Of a DNA stretch of 64,000 bases, positions 52,754 to 62,008 are shown piece by piece. Under the pieces are notes generated by a model. It made no database searches. It saw only the letters and a program-made list of their open reading frames with translations, and had not been told where the DNA came from. The translations under genes and the position numbers were made by a program. Each line of letters begins with the position of its first letter. Positions within the stretch are counted from its first letter, which is position 1. Where the stretch lies: positions 372,001-436,000 of the forward strand of contig JAVBQB010000002.1 in the NCBI GenBank assembly GCA_031549265.1, given 5' to 3'. Origin of the DNA: JAVBQB01 sp031549265 (lineage in GTDB: Bacteria; Bacillota; Clostridia; Oscillospirales; JAVBQB01).

Positions 52754-52987
52754 TCAGTTTTCGAACATATCCTTGCCGCCGCCGCAGCTGGGGCAGGTAA
52801 ACTCCGCGGGGACATCCTCCCATTTTGTGCCGGGTTCAACACCGACCGGAGGAGTGTCTTTCTGATTTTTGTGCCAACCGCAGCCGGTGACAAGCATCGA
52901 GTTCATATTAGGCGCCATTTTGATCGCGGGCACTCCGGCTTCCTCGTCAAAAATGAATCCGCAGCCAATGCATGTATATTTGGCCAT
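52754..52987 (-). CDS. Rubredoxin variant with a long insertion
   Basis: A 77-residue rubredoxin-like protein. Both ligand pairs are intact (CIGCGFIFD, CPSCGGGKDMF) and PGTKWEDVPAEF is canonical, but about 25 residues are inserted between EEAGVP and VGVEPGT, carrying a further Cys and His (TGCGWHKNQK). The ATG at 52987 starts two bases after the uvrA stop, with the ribosome binding site (GGGGGA) inside the end of uvrA, so it is translationally coupled to uvrA. The role of the insertion is unknown. Confidence 0.88.
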   Translation of the reverse strand: MAKYTCIGCGFIFDEEAGVPAIKMAPNMNSMLVTGCGWHKNQKDTPPVGVEPGTKWEDVPAEFTCPSCGGGKDMFEN

Positions 52988-52989
52988 TG

Positions 52990-55818
52990 TTATTCCCCCT
53001 TTAGAAATTTTGAAAGGTATTGTCCCGTATATGATTCCCGGTTGCCGGCGATCTGCTCCGGCGTGCCGCAGCAAACGACCTGGCCGCCGGCGTCCCCGCC
53101 CTCGGGGCCGAGATCAATTATGTGGTCGCAGGTTTTAATCACTTCAAGATTGTGCTCGATTACAAGCACCGTGTTGCCGGTGGCAACAAGCCGGTCGAGC
53201 ACCTCGATGAGTTTGTGGACATCCGCGATATGCAGGCCGGTGGTCGGTTCGTCCAGGATATAAATTGTGCTGCCGGTGCTTCTTTTGGACAGCTCCGACG
53301 CCAGCTTGATGCGCTGCGCCTCGCCGCCCGAGAGGGTGGTAGACGGCTGACCGAGACGTACATATTCGAGGCCGACATCACAGAGCGTTTTAAGCTTTCG
53401 AGCTATACGGGGAATATTTTCGAAAAACTCCAGTCCCTCCTCAACAGTCATTTGCAGCACTTCATAGATATTTTTGCCCTTGTACCGGACTTCCAGCGTT
53501 TCGCGGTTATAGCGCTTGCCTTTGCAGACGTCGCAGGGCACGTAGATGTCGGGTAGGAAGTGCATCTCAATCTTTATTAGACCGTCGCCGGTGCAGGCTT
53601 CACAGCGGCCGCCGCGCACGTTAAAGGAGAAGCGCCCCGGGCCGTACCCGCGGATCTTAGCGTCCTGCGTAGAGGAAAACAGCTCGCGTATATCGTTAAA
53701 CAGCGACGTATATGTGGCCGGATTGGAACGCGGCGTGCGCCCGATAGGCGACTGGTCGATGTTTATAACCTTGTCGAGATATTCGACGCCAAGCATGTCA
53801 TCGTGAGCTCCGGCGCGGGTTTTAGCGCCGTTAAGCTGGGCAGCAAGACGCTTGTAGAGAATCTCGTTGATAAGCGACGACTTGCCCGATCCGGAGACTC
53901 CGGTAACGCAGGTTAGCGTTCCAAGCGGGATGGTGACATCGATATTTTTGAGGTTGTTTTCGACGGCACCCTTGATTATCAGCGACTTTTGATTTCCCTG
54001 CCGCCGAGTCTCAGGAAGGGAAATAAAGCGTTTGCCGCTGAGGTACTGGCCGGTGACCGAGTCGTGGCAGTTTTTGATCTCATCCAGCGTGCCGGCGCAG
54101 ACGATGCTGCCCCCGTGGATGCCCGCGCCCGGACCGACGTCTACTATGAAATCGGCGGCGTGCATGGTGTCCTCGTCATGCTCAACCACAAGCAACGTGT
54201 TTCCGAGGTCGCGCAGGCGTTTGAGCGTGGCGATCAGTTTGTCGTTGTCGCGCTGGTGCAGTCCGATCGACGGCTCATCCAGAATATACAGGACGCCCAT
54301 CAGCGACGATCCTATCTGCGTCGCCAGCCGGATGCGCTGGCTTTCGCCGCCGGACAGCGTGCCCGCGTTTCGCGCAAGAGTCAAATAATCCAGGCCGACG
54401 CTGCGGAGGAAGCCGAGGCGTTCCTTTATTTCTTTGAGAATGCGGTCGCCGATCATGGTTTCCTTCTCGGTCAGTTCTAAATTTGAGATAAAGTCGAGCG
54501 CCTGCAGCACCGATTTGCGGGAGAGACTGGCGATGCTGATGCCGCCAACGGTGACGGCGAGCGCCTCTTTCTTCAGCCTGTCGCCGTTACATTCCGGGCA
54601 CGGGTTGGCGGACATGCATTCCTCGATTTCGTCGCGCATGTATTCGCTCTGGGTTTCCTTATACCGGCGTTCGAGATTATTGATAATACCCTCGAACGTA
54701 TGCATCATCGAGCCGTGGCCGTAGTTGCGGCTGTATTCCAGGTTTAGCTTGACTCCCTTTGTGCCGTAGAGTATGGCGTTTACGACTTCCTCGGGCAAAT
54801 CGCAAACCGGCGTATCCAGCGAGAAGCCGAAGTGGTTGGCAAGTCCGGTAAAGTACATTTTGGCGATCGAGTCGCCGTCCATACCCGACCAGCCGGAAGC
54901 CTTCACGGCGCCCTGATTCAGCGAGAGCCTGCGATTCGGGATAATCCGGTCGGGATCGATTTTCAGCAACGTACCGAGTCCGCCGCATTTGGGACAAGCG
55001 CCGTATGGGTTGTTGAACGAGAACATGCGCGGCGCAAGCTCCTCAATACTGACTCCGCAGTCCTCGCAGGCGTAATTCTGCGAGAAAAGCAGCTCATTGC
55101 CGCCGACAACGTCAATGAGAGTCAGGCCTCCGGCAAGCGATGAAGCCACCTCTATTGAGTCGGTCAGGCGGCTGCGCGATTCCTCGTTGATGACCAGCCG
55201 GTCGACGACGATTTCGATACTGTGCTTCTTGTTCTTTTCAATCTTGATCTCTTCGGACAGATCGTAGATAATCGAGTCTACGCGCACGCGGACATAACCT
55301 GATTTTCGGGCATCCTCGAATACCTTGGTGTATTCGCCCTTGCGGGCGCGGACGACCGGGGCCATTATCTGTATTTTAGTTCCTTCGGGCAGAGCCATGA
55401 CCTGGTCGATGATCTGATCTATTGTCTGCTGCTTGATAACCTTGCCGCATTTATGGCAGTGCGGGATGCCGATCCTCGCCCAGAGCAGGCGCAGGTAATC
55501 GTGGATTTCGGTGACCGTGCCCACGGTGGAGCGGGGGTTTTTCGAAGTCGTTTTCTGGTCAATCGATATGGCGGGCGAGAGTCCGTCGATATAGTCGACG
55601 TCGGGTTTGTCCATCTGCCCCAGGAATTGCCGGGCATAGGACGAAAGGCTTTCAACGTAACGGCGCTGTCCCTCGGCGTAAATCGTGTCAAATGCAAGCG
55701 AAGACTTGCCTGAGCCGGAAATGCCGGTCAGCACCACGAATTTATCGCGCGGAATAGTCACGTCGACGTTTTTAAGGTTGTGTTCGCGCGCGCCCTTGAC
55801 AAAGATACTATCGCGCAT
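52990..55818 (-). CDS. uvrA: Excinuclease ABC subunit A
   Basis: A 942-residue damage-recognition ATPase. Two ABC modules: Walker A GISGSGKSSLAFD and GVSGSGKSSLINE, signatures LSGGESQRIRLATQIG and LSGGEAQRIKLASEL, and zinc sites, including CEACTGDGLI...CDVC before the second module. UvrA dimers load UvrB onto damaged DNA. It follows uvrB by 13 bases and is followed by the rubredoxin variant. Confidence 0.97.
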   Translation of the reverse strand: MRDSIFVKGAREHNLKNVDVTIPRDKFVVLTGISGSGKSSLAFDTIYAEGQRRYVESLSSYARQFLGQMDKPDVDYIDGLSPAISIDQKTTSKNPRSTVGTVTEIHDYLRLLWARIGIPHCHKCGKVIKQQTIDQIIDQVMALPEGTKIQIMAPVVRARKGEYTKVFEDARKSGYVRVRVDSIIYDLSEEIKIEKNKKHSIEIVVDRLVINEESRSRLTDSIEVASSLAGGLTLIDVVGGNELLFSQNYACEDCGVSIEELAPRMFSFNNPYGACPKCGGLGTLLKIDPDRIIPNRRLSLNQGAVKASGWSGMDGDSIAKMYFTGLANHFGFSLDTPVCDLPEEVVNAILYGTKGVKLNLEYSRNYGHGSMMHTFEGIINNLERRYKETQSEYMRDEIEECMSANPCPECNGDRLKKEALAVTVGGISIASLSRKSVLQALDFISNLELTEKETMIGDRILKEIKERLGFLRSVGLDYLTLARNAGTLSGGESQRIRLATQIGSSLMGVLYILDEPSIGLHQRDNDKLIATLKRLRDLGNTLLVVEHDEDTMHAADFIVDVGPGAGIHGGSIVCAGTLDEIKNCHDSVTGQYLSGKRFISLPETRRQGNQKSLIIKGAVENNLKNIDVTIPLGTLTCVTGVSGSGKSSLINEILYKRLAAQLNGAKTRAGAHDDMLGVEYLDKVINIDQSPIGRTPRSNPATYTSLFNDIRELFSSTQDAKIRGYGPGRFSFNVRGGRCEACTGDGLIKIEMHFLPDIYVPCDVCKGKRYNRETLEVRYKGKNIYEVLQMTVEEGLEFFENIPRIARKLKTLCDVGLEYVRLGQPSTTLSGGEAQRIKLASELSKRSTGSTIYILDEPTTGLHIADVHKLIEVLDRLVATGNTVLVIEHNLEVIKTCDHIIDLGPEGGDAGGQVVCCGTPEQIAGNRESYTGQYLSKFLKGE

Positions 55819-55831
55819 ATGTCCTCCAGTT

Positions 55832-57796
55832 TCAGTCTTGCTTTCGTAGTTTGATTATCTTATCGCGAAGAATCGCGGCATACTCAAATTCAAGCATTTT
55901 TGCGGCTTCACGCATGTCTTTTTCCAGATTGCGGATGGCGGATTCGCGCTCGTGCCGCGGCAGCTTCATCAGTTTCTCGTCGTCGGTTTCCTCGGTGTTT
56001 TTGGATATCTCAATGAGCTGGCGCACGCTCTTTTTAATGGTCTTGGGCGTTATGCCGTTGCGTTCATTAAATTCTGACTGCAATTTGCGCCGGCGGTTGG
56101 TTTCGTCAATCGCCCGCTGCATCGATCCCGTCATATTGTCCGCGTACATGATGACCAGGCCTTCGGAATTTCGGGCGGCGCGTCCGATGGTCTGAATGAG
56201 TGAGGTCTCACTGCGCAGAAAGCCCTCCTTGTCGGCGTCAAGTATCGCCACCAGAGAAACCTCCGGCAGGTCAAGACCCTCGCGCAGAAGGTTGATGCCG
56301 ACAAGTACGTCAAATACGCCCAGCCGCAGGTCGCGTCTGATCTCCATCCGCTCGATGGTCTCGACGTCATGGTGCATGTATCGGACTTTGATCGTTGTCT
56401 GCTTGAGATAGTTGGTCAGATCCTCAGCCATCTTCTTAGTGAGCGTCGTAACCAGAACGCGCTCGTCCCGGTCGACCCTCGCGTTGATTTCGCTGATAAG
56501 GTCGTCGATCTGCCCCTCTATCGGACGGATTTCCACCCGGGGGTCAAGCAGTCCGGTCGGTCGGATTACCTGCTCCACCACCTGGGACGACCGGCTTCGC
56601 TCCAAATCGGCGGGAGTCGCCGATACATATACTGCCTGATTTATTTTGCCCATAAACTCATCGAAATTAAGCGGGCGGTTGTCAAACGCCGACGGCAGGC
56701 GGAAGCCGTACTCGACCAGCGTCTCCTTGCGCGACCGGTCGCCGCCGTACATGCCCCGCACCTGCGGCAGCATAACGTGTGACTCGTCCACAAACATCAG
56801 ATAGTCGCGCGGGAAGTAGTCGAGCAGCGTCTGCGGCATACTTCCGGGCTCGCGGCCGCTGAGAACGCGGGAATAGTTCTCGACTCCGCTGCAATAACCG
56901 AGCTCGCGCAGCATCTCAATGTCGTACAGGGTGCGCTGCTTGATGCGCTGGGCCTCCAGCAGCTTGTCGTTTTCCTCATAGTATTTGACGCGCTCCCATA
57001 GCTCGTCCTCGAGCTGTTGCGCCGCGGATTCAACGCGCTCGGGAGTGGATACGTAATGGGAAGCCGGGTAGATGGCCACGTGCCCCAGTACCCGCCTTGG
57101 CACGCCGGAAACGATATTGATTTCGCTCAGCCGCTCGATTTCGTCGCCGAAAAATTCGATTCGAATCGCGTATTCGTTGGTGTACGCCGGGTAAATTTCC
57201 ACAGTGTCGCCGCGCACACGGAACTTGTTGCGCTCGAAGGCCACGTCATTGCGCTCATACCGGATTTCGACCAGCTTGCGGAGCAGCTCGTCGCGGTTGC
57301 GCGCCATGCCGGGGCGGAGCGAGACGACCATGTTGGCGTAGTCGATCGGGTTACCCAGCGAATAGATGCACGATACGCTGGACACGACGATCACGTCCCG
57401 GCGCTCAAACAGCGACGAGGTCGCCGAATGCCGCAGACGCTCGATCTCGTCGTTGATGCTGGAGTCTTTTTCAATATAAGTGTCGGTGTGCGGCATATAC
57501 GCCTCGGGCTGGTAGTAATCGAAGTAGCTGACGAAGTATTCGACCGCGTTTTCGGGGAAGAACTCGCGGAATTCGGCGCAGAGCTGGGCGGCCAGCGTTT
57601 TATTATGCGCCAGCACGAGCGTCGGGCGCTGAACGCGCTCGATAACCTTTGCCATTGTGAACGTCTTGCCCGACCCGGTGACGCCAAGCAGCACCTGTTC
57701 GTCAAACCCGAGATCGAGGCCCTGAACGAGCGCGTCGATCGCCGCGGGCTGGTCGCCCGCGGGGGTATATTCGCTGAAAACTTTAAACGGCGGCAT
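55832..57796 (-). CDS. uvrB: Excinuclease ABC subunit B
   Basis: A 654-residue helicase-like repair protein. Walker A GVTGSGKTFTMAKV, the damage-probing beta-hairpin region YFVSYFDYYQPEAY, DESH in MFVDESHVMLPQ, motif VI-type QTIGRAARNS, and a C-terminal UVR domain (LEKDMREAAKMLEFEYAAILRD) for UvrC binding. GGAGG precedes ATG at 57796. A strong promoter and a possible SOS box lie just upstream. Confidence 0.97.
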   Translation of the reverse strand: MPPFKVFSEYTPAGDQPAAIDALVQGLDLGFDEQVLLGVTGSGKTFTMAKVIERVQRPTLVLAHNKTLAAQLCAEFREFFPENAVEYFVSYFDYYQPEAYMPHTDTYIEKDSSINDEIERLRHSATSSLFERRDVIVVSSVSCIYSLGNPIDYANMVVSLRPGMARNRDELLRKLVEIRYERNDVAFERNKFRVRGDTVEIYPAYTNEYAIRIEFFGDEIERLSEINIVSGVPRRVLGHVAIYPASHYVSTPERVESAAQQLEDELWERVKYYEENDKLLEAQRIKQRTLYDIEMLRELGYCSGVENYSRVLSGREPGSMPQTLLDYFPRDYLMFVDESHVMLPQVRGMYGGDRSRKETLVEYGFRLPSAFDNRPLNFDEFMGKINQAVYVSATPADLERSRSSQVVEQVIRPTGLLDPRVEIRPIEGQIDDLISEINARVDRDERVLVTTLTKKMAEDLTNYLKQTTIKVRYMHHDVETIERMEIRRDLRLGVFDVLVGINLLREGLDLPEVSLVAILDADKEGFLRSETSLIQTIGRAARNSEGLVIMYADNMTGSMQRAIDETNRRRKLQSEFNERNGITPKTIKKSVRQLIEISKNTEETDDEKLMKLPRHERESAIRNLEKDMREAAKMLEFEYAAILRDKIIKLRKQD

Positions 57797-57812
57797 ACCA
57801 CGCCTCCAGACA

Positions 57813-57824
57813 GAATGTTTGTTC
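57813..57824. promoter_or_regulatory. Possible LexA (SOS) box of uvrBA
   Basis: GAATGTTTGTTC differs at one base from the palindrome GAAC-N4-GTTC. It lies just downstream of the uvrB -10, at the likely transcription start. The match is imperfect and no second site was seen. Confidence 0.4.
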
Positions 57825-57828
57825 TTCT

Positions 57829-57857
57829 ATTATACCCCGGTTTTAGTCCGTGTGCAA
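57829..57857 (-). promoter_or_regulatory. SigA promoter of uvrB-uvrA
   Basis: On the minus strand TTGCAC (57852-57857), 17-base spacer, TATAAT (57829-57834). Confidence 0.8.
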
Positions 57858-57880
57858 GTGAAAAAGCATAAAGACGCGGG

Positions 57881-57908
57881 AAACCCGCGCCTGTTAGGGC
57901 GCGGGTTT
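57881..57908 (-). terminator. Terminator of the S-layer gene
   Basis: AAACCCGCGCC (57881-57891), TGTTAG loop, GGCGCGGGTTT (57898-57908). A strong GC stem, followed on the minus strand by CCCGCGTCTTT, so the T-run is short. Confidence 0.7.
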
Positions 57909-57929
57909 CGGTGGTTAGGTTAGGCTGGA

Positions 57930-60900
57930 TTATGCGGGGATAACGACTGAGAAGGGGATATTGATTTCAAAGCCAGGAACAGTTGTGGTTACGCCAGCGA
58001 TTGTCTGAGTCAGGACGCCGGTGTAAGTGAGCGTGAAGGTCAGGGTTCCGGCACCGATGGAAGCATTAGATTTAATCGTAAGATCGTTCTTGACATTGGC
58101 GGGGTCAGTATTATTTCTGACAGTGGTGCAAGTAAATTTGCTGGTGACATCTGTTGTGCCAAGCATTGCCTTAGTAACTGTGAACGAACCGCCGGCATTT
58201 ATGTCGGTTAAGAGGGTAATAGCAGGAGCGGCAGCGGAGATTTCTTCAACCTCTTTGGTCTTGATGGTGTAGCCGGTGCCTGAGAGGTAGGTGTTCGCAA
58301 GTGCATTGGTGTTGTTGGCTACGAAAGGTGCCGCGGCGGCGGTAGAGAGAGCTGCGGTATCAGCAGCAATTAAGGCGGTCACAGGGGTAGCGGCATTCTG
58401 AATCAATGCCAATTGAGCAGCATTAAGGACAACAGTGACTGCGGTTCTGTAGGTACCAACTGTCGCGCCGTCGTATTTAACGGTCAGACCGATGTCGCCT
58501 GTAGCGGCGGCAGGGTTGGTTGCGGGATAGATGAAGGTAAAGGTGCTGTTAGTTCCGGAATCAACCTTAGCCGGAACAACTATGCCAACGTTCTGGAGAG
58601 AAGCATCGACAAAGGGCTCATAGCTAACGGTTTTGCCGAGATAGGTGATCTGGGGAACGGTGATCTGAACCTTGACAGCAGCTGCGTTGCCAATAGCGGA
58701 AGCAGTGATGCTGACACCGGCTGTGTTGTCATAAGCGGTGAAGGTGTCGTTGCCAGGAGTATTAGTCTTGGCGAAGTTAGCGGAGAGCATGGTGTCGAGA
58801 GCGTCAGAGTTGGGCAGTTCATATCTTTCTTTGTCAACAGCGTCGGTGGCGTCATTCAGCATGACAGCCCAATCGAGAGCGCCGTCGTCGTCGTCATCGT
58901 GGCCGACGAAGGTGTATGAATGCCAGCCGTCGAGGAATCTGTCTTCAATGGCGTCCTGAGTGTTGATCATCTTCTTGGCTTCTGTTCCGGAGTAAACAGC
59001 CCAATCTTCTTTCTCAGTGCCGTTGTAAACGAGGACGAAGATACCGTTGTCAAGCGAGAAGTTGCCGGGCAGTGTGGTGGTCTTGCTGTCCTGATATACG
59101 GTGACGGTATCGGTTGTGGCCTTGGCGACATAACCGGTGAAGAAGCCGTCGGGGTTGTTGGCAGCGCTGGAACGGTTCCAGGTCAGGCTGTTGACGAACT
59201 CGATGGTGTCAATCTTGCCGCCGTCGAGGGTGTACTTGATAACGGTGGTTTCGGGGATGTTAACGCCGGTGAGCTTAACAAGTCCGGAGTTGATGGCGCG
59301 AACGCCGTTTACGCCGGCATAGGTGATGATCTGCTCGCCGTCGAAGAGAGTAAGATCTTTGTAGTAGACGGTGCCGTCGGTGTTAGCGGAAGCTTCGCAG
59401 TTAAGGATGAAACCGTATTTCTCGGTGGAAGCGGTGCCGGTGAAGTCGGTGCTGGCGAGAGCGACTGCAGACAGCATGTCGTTCTTGGAGGAGAATTTGT
59501 CAAGATGTCCGCTGACGCCGCCGGCTCCAACCTGGTTCAGGCTGGGAACACTGGATCTGCCGTTGAAGACATACCAGGCGTTGACAGTGGGATTGGTGTT
59601 CTTAACAAAGACTGTGGTTGTGGGCTGAACGAGCTTCTTGCCCTGGGTAGAGATGCTCATGTTTGCAGCGCCTTTTTCATACTTGGCGGTGAGGCTTTGA
59701 TCATTGAAAACAGGTGCGTACATGAGCAGTTTTCCGTCGGAGGTGAAGTTGTACTTGAATACGAGGTCATTAATGCCGTAACCATGTCCGGCAATGCCTG
59801 TGTTGCGCAGAGCTGTGGTTGTTACATAAACCGGGGTTTCACCAAGAGCGGTGCCCGCGCCGGCATTGGCAGCGTTGGTAAGAGCCAGCTTGGAGCCGCC
59901 GTCGTTGGTGTAGATGGAGTCGATTTCATAGGTTTTCTTGGAGCCGGTGCTGGTCAGGATGGTGGCGTAGAAAGCTTCGCCCTTGGAGATTTTGCCCCAG
60001 GTGCCTTCAGCGCTACTGTCTCTGACTACGAGATAGTTTTCAGCAATCTTCTTGACGCCTGTTGCGTTCACGCCGCAAAGTCTCTCGCCATCGAGATAGT
60101 AGGTGACTTTCTGGCCGACGAAATCAACAGCAAGGAGGTCATCGGGATCGATGTGATCGCGGGCGACTTTGTACTTGGTGCCATCGATGTTGGCGGTGAG
60201 GGAGTTAGCGGATCCGCTTGTTCCGGACAGGGTTCCTTCGATGGATTTAGCCTGCTCGACAACATAGTTGCCCTCTGTGGTTTTCCACATAAGAACCATG
60301 TCATGCAGCTTGAAGGAATCATAGTCAAACACGTCAGCAGCTTTGACGTTGAGGAAGCCGTTGGTGTAGTTGGCGGAATCGTTGATGGTCAGGGAGGTGG
60401 TGGAGGTGGAGTATGAGGTGATTTCGCCGAATTTCTTGTCATAGCCGAGTACATACTCAACGCTCTTGTTGCCGTCGTTGGAGATCATAACGACCAGCTG
60501 GCCGGTGGCCTGTGAGGATTCGTCTCTGCCGGTGAGGCGGCTAACGCCGTTAGCGGTACCAGAGATACCAGCATAGTACTGGTCAAACATCTTGGTCTTG
60601 GCGGCAAGTGTGGTCGGAACTTTAAAATCATACGGAGTGTTGTTCAAAGTATAGGAATTAGCAAAGTTAACATAGAACAGGGAGTTTGCACTGAGGTTGT
60701 CTTTGCTGTAGTCGTTGTTGACAGCGTATGTAACGGTGTTCATGCCGGCGGTGGGAACGACATTTCCGAATACCTTGTCAACGTCGGTGCCCTTGGTGAC
60801 CTTGGTGGCGGAGCCCTGCTTGACTTTAACGTAAGCATTGACGGACTGGCCGATCAGCTCAATGGGGGTAACAGCGCCGATTTCAACATATCTGGGGATA

Positions 60901-61748
60901 GCGGTGGCACTGGTGGAATCTTCGTAGTAGATGATGCTCTTGCCGGTGTTGCAGACGCCAGGATCATCGTTTCCATGCTTGTTGGAATCGACAGAAACCT
61001 TGTCGTTAGCAATCAGGATGCCTTCGAGAACGTCGAGGCTGAGAGCGTCTCTCGCGAAGGTAAGCGGGGTGTGGTTGTCAGAGCCCAGTCTCTTCTCAAG
61101 GATGCCGTTCACATAGTGAACTTCGGTGGCAAACAGAGCGTTGAAGAGCAGCTGGCAAGCGTCGTCACGGGTGATAGCGACGGTCATGTCAACGGATTCG
61201 ATACCGTCTTTGACGTCAGCGTTCTGTCCGCCGATGCCAACGTTAACAGCCCAGGAGGATCCTACATAGCCTTCTTTAAGCGGGTCATAGCCGAGGCCGA
61301 CCAGGAGCATCTTCATGAACTGGAGGCCGGTGACAGGCTCGTCAGGCATATAGGTGTTGTCGCCCATACCGGCAACGATGGTTTTCTTGAAGCAATACTT
61401 GATGTAGCCTTCTGCCCAGTGACCGGTGATATCGGTCAGGGAGCAGGCGTCTTTTGCATACAGGGTGGCGTTGTCATCGATGCCGTTGTTGTTGATGACA
61501 TAGAGGATTTTCGCGACTTCAGCGCGGGTGAGGTTGGCTTTACCATCGAAAGCAGTTTCGGTGGTGCTGCCTGCAACAGGCTTGCCGGAGATGATGTCAA
61601 GGGCTGTCAGCAGAGCGACTGCATCGGGGAACTTGATATCATTGACGTCCTTGAACTTGGTGTAGTCTCCCGCGAGACCGACGATCGAAAGGCTAAAGCA
61701 CATTACGATTGCCACGGTCAACGCGAGGACCTTTTTAAGGTTTCGCAT
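57930..61748 (-). CDS. S-layer homology (SLH) domain surface protein
   Basis: A 1272-residue secreted protein. Signal peptide (about 1-26, ending near VGLAG), then three SLH repeats (about 30-220: TKFKDVNDIKFPDAVALLTA, then LTDITGHWAEGYIKYC, later MTVAITRDDACQLLFNALFA) that anchor it to secondary cell-wall polymer. The rest is a long threonine/serine/valine-rich beta region with no cysteine-rich or catalytic module, with one aspartate-rich loop (DDDDDGALD) that may bind calcium. Its codon use is narrower than that of its neighbours and its promoter and ribosome binding site are strong, as expected for an abundant S-layer protein. There is no sortase motif. Confidence 0.9.
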   Translation of the reverse strand: MRNLKKVLALTVAIVMCFSLSIVGLAGDYTKFKDVNDIKFPDAVALLTALDIISGKPVAGSTTETAFDGKANLTRAEVAKILYVINNNGIDDNATLYAKDACSLTDITGHWAEGYIKYCFKKTIVAGMGDNTYMPDEPVTGLQFMKMLLVGLGYDPLKEGYVGSSWAVNVGIGGQNADVKDGIESVDMTVAITRDDACQLLFNALFATEVHYVNGILEKRLGSDNHTPLTFARDALSLDVLEGILIANDKVSVDSNKHGNDDPGVCNTGKSIIYYEDSTSATAIPRYVEIGAVTPIELIGQSVNAYVKVKQGSATKVTKGTDVDKVFGNVVPTAGMNTVTYAVNNDYSKDNLSANSLFYVNFANSYTLNNTPYDFKVPTTLAAKTKMFDQYYAGISGTANGVSRLTGRDESSQATGQLVVMISNDGNKSVEYVLGYDKKFGEITSYSTSTTSLTINDSANYTNGFLNVKAADVFDYDSFKLHDMVLMWKTTEGNYVVEQAKSIEGTLSGTSGSANSLTANIDGTKYKVARDHIDPDDLLAVDFVGQKVTYYLDGERLCGVNATGVKKIAENYLVVRDSSAEGTWGKISKGEAFYATILTSTGSKKTYEIDSIYTNDGGSKLALTNAANAGAGTALGETPVYVTTTALRNTGIAGHGYGINDLVFKYNFTSDGKLLMYAPVFNDQSLTAKYEKGAANMSISTQGKKLVQPTTTVFVKNTNPTVNAWYVFNGRSSVPSLNQVGAGGVSGHLDKFSSKNDMLSAVALASTDFTGTASTEKYGFILNCEASANTDGTVYYKDLTLFDGEQIITYAGVNGVRAINSGLVKLTGVNIPETTVIKYTLDGGKIDTIEFVNSLTWNRSSAANNPDGFFTGYVAKATTDTVTVYQDSKTTTLPGNFSLDNGIFVLVYNGTEKEDWAVYSGTEAKKMINTQDAIEDRFLDGWHSYTFVGHDDDDDGALDWAVMLNDATDAVDKERYELPNSDALDTMLSANFAKTNTPGNDTFTAYDNTAGVSITASAIGNAAAVKVQITVPQITYLGKTVSYEPFVDASLQNVGIVVPAKVDSGTNSTFTFIYPATNPAAATGDIGLTVKYDGATVGTYRTAVTVVLNAAQLALIQNAATPVTALIAADTAALSTAAAAPFVANNTNALANTYLSGTGYTIKTKEVEEISAAAPAITLLTDINAGGSFTVTKAMLGTTDVTSKFTCTTVRNNTDPANVKNDLTIKSNASIGAGTLTFTLTYTGVLTQTIAGVTTTVPGFEINIPFSVVIPA

Positions 61749-61818
61749 GTTTCAGGGTCCTCCTTAATAATTTTTCGGCAGGGCATATGCGGATACATCG
61801 CCCTTTCCTTACGATGTT

Positions 61819-61847
61819 ACTATAATATCCCATGGCCGCGATGTCAA
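61819..61847 (-). promoter_or_regulatory. Strong SigA promoter of the S-layer gene
   Basis: On the minus strand TTGACA (61842-61847), 17-base spacer, TATAGT (61819-61824). The leader is about 70 bases, ending in AAGGAGG before ATG. Confidence 0.8.
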
Positions 61848-61943
61848 TCGCATTGCCCCATGTGTAATATAACTGTAATATTGGAATCGCGGCCCGGGAA
61901 GCACGCGGATAGCGCCCGGCAGCCTCAGGATTTACAAAATATT

Positions 61944-61973
61944 CACGCATCCGCGGCCAAATAGGGTATACTC
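61944..61973 (+). promoter_or_regulatory. Probable promoter of the response regulator gene
   Basis: TATACT (61968-61973) with TTCACG (61944-61949) 18 bases upstream. The -10 is good and the -35 is weak. Confidence 0.5.
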
Positions 61974-62008
61974 GTAATAAATAGGACGATTTGACGGAGG
62001 GAATACCG

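Noticed and set aside
58920..60416. A 498-codon open frame antisense to the S-layer gene
   Set aside because: It mirrors the biased codon use of the SLH gene, lacks a ribosome binding site and is rich in Gly/Val in a way typical of antisense shadow frames.
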